Shown in pieces: positions 16,321 to 20,951 of a stretch of 20,951 nucleotides of DNA. The notes under the pieces are model-generated. The model was given only the letters and a program-made list of their open reading frames with translations. It was not told the DNA's origin and made no database searches. The number at the start of each line of letters is the position of its first letter. The first letter of the stretch is position 1. Both the position numbers and the translations under genes were made by a program. The stretch comes from Acidobacteria bacterium AH-259-G07 (GTDB lineage: Bacteria > Acidobacteriota > UBA6911 > RPQK01 > JADFOI01), in the NCBI GenBank assembly GCA_027717925.1, contig JALLON010000014.1, positions 1-20,951 of the forward strand. The letters are read 5' to 3'.

Positions 16321-17424
16321 TTACTTAGCCTCATCTGTCCTGTATCCACTTTGTATCCACTGAGCCACTTCCTTTTCCTGGGCCTCCACGACTGACTTCA
16401 TGGCGTGAGTTTCGACGTAGTGAACGTACCTCATGGTCGTCTGAATACTGGAATGGCCCAACAGCTCCTTCACCGTGTTCATATCGACCCCGTTTAAGAG
16501 CCACTGCGTTCCGCGGAAGTGCCGGAGATGATGGAATCCAACCCGATCCAATCCGATTTTTGCCTTTCCCTTGTCAAAAGCTCCCCGGGGATGCTTCCAA
16601 GGCTTTCGCCGAATCGGATCGACGAAGACACAGGGTGTGTCGATGAACCTCACGAGCTTGTTAAGCCATTCCAGAGCGAGTGGGGAGAGTGGAACCGAGC
16701 GGACCCTACCGCCTTTCGTTTTGCCAATTGTGACGACATACCGATCCGATCCCACTTTGCGGATGTGATCCCACTGCAATCGAAGCCCCTCGGACTTTCT
16801 CATCCCGGTCTCGCCCAAGACGGCCGTGTAAGCTCCAATCACCAGATCCTCGCGCGCGACTGCGTCGATCAGGTTGCGGTACTCAGCGTAGGTCATGATG
16901 CGCAGGGCCTTCTCGACTTCAGCAAGCATTCGGTACCTCAGGAGGGGATTAGATTCGATGTACTCGCGTTCCACCCCGACAGAGAGCATGTGCCGCAGCA
17001 CCGCTATTCCACGATTGATCGTGGCCGGCTCCACCCCTTCCTCCAGCCTCGTGTCGACGAAGCGGTCCGCATCTCTCCTCCGGACCTCCTTCAACTTTAC
17101 GTCTCCCAAAATGCGCTTGATCGCGACCAGAGCCTGCTCCTTGAAATCCGGTCGTCTGTTCTTGGCTCTGCACCAGCTCAGATACTCCTCGGAGTACTCC
17201 TTGATTGCGGGGTTGGATTGAGGTCGGTTTTCCTCTGAGCCCTTCGTCAGCTGTTGCTTCAACTCCCGCCAGTCGTCCATGAGAATCGCGTAGTCGATCT
17301 TCTTCTCCAGGTCTTTGGCCACCGTTCGGTTAGGCATGAATCGCCGGAACCGGGTCCCATCCGGCCATATTTTCGAAAGGACGATCTTTTCACGCCCACG
17401 GTGGCGCCATTTACAAATTCCCAT
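16321..17424 (-). CDS. int: Tyrosine-type site-specific integrase
   Basis: It catalyses site-specific recombination for insertion of a mobile element. From ATG 17424 the protein has 367 residues. An upstream ATG at 17472 is in frame, but AAAGGAGG lies four bases before 17424, so the shorter form is preferred. The N-terminal part holds an Arm/core-binding region (SEEYLSWCRAKNRR; ATINRGIAVLRHML). The catalytic domain shows all expected residues: Arg in TGMRKSEGLRLQW, Lys in GKTKGGRVRSVPL, HHLRH (H-x-x-R), His in ELLGHSSIQTT, and the nucleophile Tyr in MRYVHY. It sits next to tRNA-Leu, its likely target. The frameshifted excisionase gene overlaps its 5' end. Confidence 0.95.
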   Translation of the reverse strand: MGICKWRHRGREKIVLSKIWPDGTRFRRFMPNRTVAKDLEKKIDYAILMDDWRELKQQLTKGSEENRPQSNPAIKEYSEEYLSWCRAKNRRPDFKEQALVAIKRILGDVKLKEVRRRDADRFVDTRLEEGVEPATINRGIAVLRHMLSVGVEREYIESNPLLRYRMLAEVEKALRIMTYAEYRNLIDAVAREDLVIGAYTAVLGETGMRKSEGLRLQWDHIRKVGSDRYVVTIGKTKGGRVRSVPLSPLALEWLNKLVRFIDTPCVFVDPIRRKPWKHPRGAFDKGKAKIGLDRVGFHHLRHFRGTQWLLNGVDMNTVKELLGHSSIQTTMRYVHYVETHAMKSVVEAQEKEVAQWIQSGYRTDEAK

Positions 17425-17676
17425 CTTGCCTCCTTTCTTGACCCGGATTCTCGCCACTCTGGTCGGCATCATACCACTCGGGCAAACTTGTCCGGAACTT
17501 TTCCAGATCCTCTAGGAGATAGGCTCTGCGGTTGTGGAATTTTCGAGCTGGTAGCTCGCCTCGATCCGTCAGTTCCTTCAGGTCTTAACGTTGATACCCA
17601 GATACCGAGCCGCTGCCTTGGGGCCAAACAGTGCTTGAGTTGGAATTTGAAGCAATGCAACAGGCTTTCCAATCAC
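17411..17676 (-). pseudogene. xis: Excisionase-like HTH protein gene broken by a frameshift
   Basis: Two frames together give an AlpA/Xis-type winged-helix sequence. The first (from GTG 17676, with GAGGG nine bases upstream) reads ALFGPKAAARYLGINVKT and then meets TGA at 17578-17580. One frame over, LKELTDRGELPARKFHNR continues without a gap as RAYLLEDLEKFRTSLPEWYD and ends at TAA 17411, 14 bases inside the integrase gene. A single missing base near 17580 explains the break. Excisionases bind attachment sites and direct the integrase towards excision. If the lesion is real, the element may be unable to excise. A sequencing or assembly error is the main alternative; I see no convincing slippery heptamer for programmed frameshifting. 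Confidence 0.72.
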
Positions 17677-17743
17677 GTGGCGAAGCCCTCGATAATAGTT
17701 TGCGAAGTCAGCCCTTTTACGACCATATTTGCTTTTGAAATGA

Positions 17744-17773
17744 GGAGGAGTCTCCTACTCCTCCGGGTTTTTT
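17744..17773 (+). terminator. Rho-independent terminator-like hairpin
   Basis: GGAGGAG (17744-17750) and CTCCTCC (17758-17764) form a perfect 7-bp stem with a 7-base loop, followed by GGG and a run of six T (17768-17773). The T run is on the plus strand, yet all genes nearby are on the minus strand. It may end an unannotated plus-strand transcript, or work weakly for the minus-strand methyltransferase gene. Otherwise I see no gene in the 17677-17881 spacer. Confidence 0.5.
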
Positions 17774-17881
17774 AAGGGTGAAAATCCTAGTACTTGGATG
17801 TCTATCCATCATTTCCCCTTCCGGTATTCATCTCCAATAGAATCGGACAAGTTCGGACCCTATTCCTTGTACCCCTTGCTC

Positions 17882-19027
17882 TCACACTTCGGCCCCCCAG
17901 GAAGTCCAGCTTGCACGAGGCGACCTAGCGAACATTTCTAGATATGGTCCCGGGCTGCAAGACTCAACCAGCTTGTAGAACTCGACTGGCTTACTACTGT
18001 GGCCATCCGGCCCTCGGGGAGCTTGAAACCAGGTCCCAACATCCTTTCTCTTGAGCGGCTGAGAGCCTTTCACGCCAAACAAGATGTGTTCCGTCTGACT
18101 ACGGAAATAATTACCCATTCCGAATGAAGGCTTACACCAAGTTAAACAAGTGATGTAACGAAAGCCCCATTCTTCTAAAAGTCGGAAACCCTCCCGCAGG
18201 AAACGGTTTGTAATCCACAAATACAAATGGCAATCAACATCCGCGAGCCCGTTAACAGGCAAATTGGCTATCTCTTCAAATGAAAGTGTGTGATAAGTAG
18301 GCAATCCCCGACCAAATGGATCGGCATCGTCTTCATCTCTTCTATAATCCCAAGGCGCGTCAACAACAATGGTTGGGAACTTCGCGCCAATCGTAAGAGG
18401 ATTTGAGCACGATTCGGCAAGTCGTTTGTTTTTGTCTCTTCTTTCCTGACGGCGTTTTCCCACTTTTTGGCGTTTAACTTGTGTAATTGTTTTTTCACCG
18501 GATAGAACTTGTTGGAATGAGGTCGGATCTTGGTCACGCAATTTCCTAGCGTCGCTGACATACTGACGATTGGTGCCAAGTAGCTGAGCGGCTTGTTGGG
18601 CCGCTCTATTTTGATTTTTTCCAGACGAGTCAATTTCTTGACTCTTCTCACTAGTCCTTCTGTATTTTGAAATCTTCTTTCTGCGTTCTTCTTCTATTTC
18701 CTTGGCCAATAACGGCACGACTTCAACAGCTATGGCCGCCTTCTGAGAACTACTTAAGTGACGGCGGTGAAGATTGAGACTGACGACGAATGAAACAAGG
18801 GAGCCGTGGCCATCCCAAGTCTTGAAGCTTGGTTCTATGCCAATCTCAAGACATGCTCGATAACGGTTTTTACCATCGATAATTCGACCATCGGGGTGGA
18901 GCCAAATTGGCTCTAAAAGGCCATTCTCCTTGATGTCTGCAAGCAAATCCTCGGACTCCTCCGCTTGCATCATCGGAAAAATGTTGCAGACTGGATGGAA
19001 CCCTATATCGGTAAGCCTCTGGTTCAC
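17882..19027 (-). CDS. ParB-like nuclease domain fused to MT-A70 family adenine-N6 methyltransferase
   Basis: It is likely a DNA adenine-N6 methyltransferase carried by the mobile element. Residue numbers below count from a TTG at 19033; GTG 19027 is preferred because AGAGG lies six bases before it. A ParB/Srx-type N-terminal domain (about 12-90) shows HPVCNIFPMM, NGLLEPIWLHPDGRIIDGKN and NRYRACLEIG. A middle basic, helix-turn-helix-like part (about 143-190; RAAQQAAQLLGTNRQYVSDA) precedes the MT-A70 domain (about 218-383). The latter shows VVDAPWDY (usually DPPW; here Ala replaces the first Pro at 226), LYLWITNRFL, RSQTEHILFGVKG, and HSSKPVEFYKLVE then SPGPYLEMFARSPR. This order of ParB and MT-A70 parts fits phage-type methyltransferases. 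No partner restriction enzyme is visible. An 11-bp inverted repeat lies upstream. Confidence 0.88.
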   Translation of the reverse strand: MNQRLTDIGFHPVCNIFPMMQAEESEDLLADIKENGLLEPIWLHPDGRIIDGKNRYRACLEIGIEPSFKTWDGHGSLVSFVVSLNLHRRHLSSSQKAAIAVEVVPLLAKEIEEERRKKISKYRRTSEKSQEIDSSGKNQNRAAQQAAQLLGTNRQYVSDARKLRDQDPTSFQQVLSGEKTITQVKRQKVGKRRQERRDKNKRLAESCSNPLTIGAKFPTIVVDAPWDYRRDEDDADPFGRGLPTYHTLSFEEIANLPVNGLADVDCHLYLWITNRFLREGFRLLEEWGFRYITCLTWCKPSFGMGNYFRSQTEHILFGVKGSQPLKRKDVGTWFQAPRGPDGHSSKPVEFYKLVESCSPGPYLEMFARSPRASWTSWGAEV

Positions 19028-19049
19028 AAGCAACCTCTATTGACTTACC

Positions 19050-19085
19050 GAGAGCCAGCGAATAAGTTTGAAGGCGCTGGCTCTC
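19050..19085. promoter_or_regulatory. 11-bp inverted repeat upstream of the methyltransferase gene
   Basis: GAGAGCCAGCG (19050-19060) and CGCTGGCTCTC (19075-19085) are perfect inverted copies with a 14-base spacer, 23 bases upstream of the GTG 19027 start. This is suitable for a dimeric repressor operator or an RNA hairpin in the leader. The 184-base spacer (19028-19211) holds no other convincing gene. Confidence 0.6.
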
Positions 19086-19211
19086 AGTACTGACGCATAA
19101 CCTGTGATAAGCCGTCCCGGTAAAAGACACTTATCTCAGGTGGGAGCCAGCTACACTCCTAACTCCATGATTTTACTGCACATTACTAACGTACCTTTCA
19201 TGCCTACACCT

Positions 19212-19601
19212 TCAATGAGGTCGAAGATCCTGGGAACGCATCCACGTCACCACTTGAGGTTTATCTCTCAAAACCACACCGACACGACCTTTTGACAGAA
19301 AGCCCCAAACTTTTGCCGGTCCTAAAGGCGTTGAAACCCAGGCAAGTCGTTCGTCCGGCGGTGGAAGCTTGCTGTTTTCTGCCTGTGGTTTCGGTCTGTT
19401 GTCCGATGTTTTGTCAGTTTCAGCTGATCTATCACCAGAAAAGATCTCGAGAATAGCTGGCTTGTCATGCTTCAATTTCTTTAAATGTTCGGGAGTTATG
19501 GTTCCTTCAGGCGCGTCAACGCACAACTGTTCACCTTCAACCGTGAGGCGCACGTCAAGCTCAAATAGTTCCGCTAGGAAATCTGCTGCAGTGGTGGTCA
19601 T
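19212..19601 (-). CDS. Small protein with TubC N-terminal docking-type domain
   Basis: A 129-residue protein. Residues 1-55 (ADFLAELFELDVRLTVEGEQ, LCVDAPEGTITPEHLKKLKH, DKPAILEIF) resemble the TubC_N docking domain, an alpha-beta dimerisation module best known from NRPS/PKS assembly lines. Similar domains also occur in mobile elements next to DUF3987 genes. A Pro/Lys/Ser-rich linker (about 56-85) leads to a small beta-rich C-terminal part (AWVSTPLGPAKVWGFLSKGR then VGVVLRDKPQVVTW). ATG 19601 overlaps the DUF3987 stop by four bases (ATGA), so the two are translationally coupled and probably work together, perhaps as a docking adaptor for the replication protein. The exact role is unknown. Confidence 0.7.
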   Translation of the reverse strand: MTTTAADFLAELFELDVRLTVEGEQLCVDAPEGTITPEHLKKLKHDKPAILEIFSGDRSAETDKTSDNRPKPQAENSKLPPPDERLAWVSTPLGPAKVWGFLSKGRVGVVLRDKPQVVTWMRSQDLRPH

Positions 19602-20951
19602 AACTTGAATATCTCCCGCTTAGGCTGGGGTGTTGAAACTGTCGGATTCTTTGAATTTTGAGGATTTTGAGGATTTTGAGGGCTAGCAGAAAGCTTAACC
19701 TCTCCCTCAGTAGCTTTTGATTCTTGAGGGATAATATCTTTTTTTGTTATTTCCGCCTTCTCCTCAATATCCTTAATATCCTCAGAATCCCCAGGAACCT
19801 CATCGTTGTCTGAGTTTGACTCACTCCTCGCGAAAAAGTGAGGATTCACCTCATATTCCGGGCTTTTCTTTCGACCCGGACCAGTAACTTCCTTTCGAAT
19901 CTGTTCGCAGACAAAACCGTGGTCCACGAGAAGATCCAGTGCGGCTTCCAGGTCCTTAATTTCCGAGAATCGCCCTCGTCTTGTGCTTTGGTGCAGTTCA
20001 CGCTTTGAGAAGGTTCTTACGTCTTTGTTCTTGATCCAGCGCAGAATAAATTCGGCGTTAGCGACGGTTTGATCGGACCCCATCAAAGAGAAGGCGGCCT
20101 GAGCATGAGGAATCAAATACTTCCCAATCTGTATGGCTCTCTCGATAGTCTGTTGTCGGACTCGAACCTTCCAAGGTGCCGGTAGTTGGACAAATTCGGC
20201 GACGTGAAGGATCCCGGCGATCCTGCACACTTGACCTACGAGCTTCCCGGCCCAATCAGTCATCGTGCCGAGTGTGCCTAATTCCGACAGTTGGGGTTCC
20301 AGCCATACCTGAAATTCCTGGATCCTTTTGTGAGATGCTTCATCCAGCCGCAGAACGTGTGGCGCAGGTTTACCCTCACTATCTGTCGCATATTCAAGCG
20401 ACAGGAGTGCTTGAACATTTCGGTGGTATCGTTTCCGGATGGAGGCTGAGACAGGCGGAGGATTTATGCGGCGAAGTCCTAGCAAACTTTTTGGAATAGA
20501 GTAGAGAAAACGAGCAAGTAGTCCTCGTGCTCGAAAGCCGGGTTTTTCTGCAAGGCATCGAACTACTTCAGGCTGTACAGTAAGTCCTATTGTCAAGGCA
20601 GGTTTCGGAACATACTCAGGTGGACGCCCCACCCGGTCCACCCTCAGGTCGTCTCCTGAATGGCCTTTGAGATAGACGCCCAAGTTTGGCGCCTGATTGG
20701 CCGAGTATCGGCCCGCCATCAGGTCGAACACGTCGCCTTCGGGGCTCATTAGCGCTATTCTTCCTGCTTGCTCGGATAGAAGTGACGCAAGGCGCTCCGG
20801 GCTACAATCGTCCGCTATATAGCGCGGCCGCACAGAAACATTTAACTCCGAAAGTTCCCGTGATAACTCAATTGCCTCTTCAATCAATTCAGCTCGTTCT
20901 TCTGGTTTGGCCTTGGCGGCTTTCGTTTGAGCCTTTTTGAGTGCTTCTTCG
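19598..20951 (-). CDS. DUF3987 family replication/helicase-like protein, C-terminal part (5' end outside the window)
   Basis: The frame is open to the right edge; 450 codons are visible and the start lies beyond. The segment with RPPEYVPKPALTIGLTVQPE, FRARGLLARFLYSIPKSLLG and GKLVGQVCRIAGILHVAEF is characteristic of DUF3987 proteins, which are primase/helicase-like replication proteins of plasmids, phages and islands. The Walker motifs would lie upstream, outside the window. After about residue 300 a winged-helix-like part (FSKRELHQSTRRGRFSEIKD) and an acidic, low-complexity tail follow. The tail contains SPQNPQNPQNSKNPT, encoded by a 9-base repeat. It overlaps the TubC_N-like gene by four bases. 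A role in replication of the excised element is inferred. Confidence 0.85.
   Translation of the reverse strand, partial: EEALKKAQTKAAKAKPEERAELIEEAIELSRELSELNVSVRPRYIADDCSPERLASLLSEQAGRIALMSPEGDVFDLMAGRYSANQAPNLGVYLKGHSGDDLRVDRVGRPPEYVPKPALTIGLTVQPEVVRCLAEKPGFRARGLLARFLYSIPKSLLGLRRINPPPVSASIRKRYHRNVQALLSLEYATDSEGKPAPHVLRLDEASHKRIQEFQVWLEPQLSELGTLGTMTDWAGKLVGQVCRIAGILHVAEFVQLPAPWKVRVRQQTIERAIQIGKYLIPHAQAAFSLMGSDQTVANAEFILRWIKNKDVRTFSKRELHQSTRRGRFSEIKDLEAALDLLVDHGFVCEQIRKEVTGPGRKKSPEYEVNPHFFARSESNSDNDEVPGDSEDIKDIEEKAEITKKDIIPQESKATEGEVKLSASPQNPQNPQNSKNPTVSTPQPKREIFKL
19652..19681. repeat. 9-bp tandem repeat in the DUF3987 gene tail
   Basis: Three copies of a 9-base unit (TGAATTTTG, AGGATTTTG, AGGATTTTG) lie in tandem. 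On the coding strand they give the peptide NPQ repeated. Because 9 is a multiple of three, the number of copies can change without breaking the frame. Confidence 0.75.
19762..19788. repeat. Degenerate 9-bp repeat in the DUF3987 gene tail
   Basis: CCTCAATAT, CCTTAATAT and CCTCAGAAT stand in tandem and encode the acidic SEDIKDIEE segment on the minus strand. They resemble the 19652-19681 array in unit length and in the CCTCA core, and suggest that the tail has grown by repeat expansion. Confidence 0.5.

Noticed and set aside
16519..17238. Plus-strand ORF of 239 codons
   Set aside because: It is antisense to the integrase, whose catalytic residues are all present; the plus-strand product has no recognisable motif.
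17560..17600. Programmed ribosomal frameshift in the excisionase gene
   Set aside because: No X-XXY-YYZ slippery heptamer lies at the frame change; a one-base loss or sequencing error explains it more simply.
17254..17775. Plus-strand ORF of 173 codons ending at the terminator-like hairpin
   Set aside because: It overlaps the integrase and excisionase genes on the other strand and has no recognisable domain. The coincidence with the terminator is interesting but not enough for a gene call.
18268..19130. Minus-strand ORFs (127 and 86 codons) overlapping the methyltransferase gene
   Set aside because: They are alternative frames of a gene with clear ParB and MT-A70 motifs.
19652..19681. CRISPR-like array
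   Set aside because: The units are 9 bases, directly adjacent with no spacers, and lie inside a coding frame.

Overview
The window looks like a bacterial chromosome fragment of moderate GC. It holds a housekeeping amino-acid gene, a long membrane/periplasmic operon, and the start of an integrated mobile element. The operon (MoxR ATPase, DUF58, BatA-type vWA, DUF4159, DUF4175, vWA/amidotransferase-like, TPR-metalloprotease) and the abundance of long intergenic palindromes fit Acidobacteriota or a related phylum with a Gram-negative type envelope. That assignment is inference; there is no rRNA or other marker gene here.

Region A (1-1325, minus strand): a homoserine dehydrogenase gene, cut by the left edge close to its natural C-terminus. 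A divergent spacer (1326-1486) follows, filled by a near-perfect 61-bp palindrome and a second G-rich repeat.

Region B (1487-15704, plus strand): eight consecutive genes. In order they encode a vWA/amidotransferase-like membrane protein, a secreted caspase-like protein whose expected catalytic Cys is Ser, a TPR protein with an HExxH metalloprotease domain, a DUF4159 protein, a MoxR AAA+ ATPase, a DUF58 protein, a BatA-like vWA membrane protein, and a very large DUF4175 membrane/coiled-coil protein. Several neighbours overlap by four bases or lie within about 30 bases, so most are probably cotranscribed. By analogy with Bat/MoxR operons, the ATPase probably remodels or activates vWA-bearing membrane complexes in the envelope. 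The substrate is unknown. Short repeats (AGCAATAG tracts, GACACGGCC boxes and a large hairpin) sit in the larger gaps, and one repeat tract encodes a signal peptide.

Region C (15727-16058, minus strand): a HicB-type antitoxin gene followed by a hicA toxin reading frame that stops after 34 codons, beside a perfect hairpin element.

Region D (16196-20951): a tRNA-Leu(CAA) gene with a tyrosine integrase gene just beyond its 3' end, reading back towards it. This is the usual boundary of an integrative element. Behind the integrase come a frameshifted excisionase, a ParB-MT-A70 adenine methyltransferase fusion, a small protein with a TubC-type docking domain, and the C-terminal part of a DUF3987 replication/helicase-like protein that runs off the right edge. 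All of these cargo genes lie on the minus strand. The other end of the element is outside the window.
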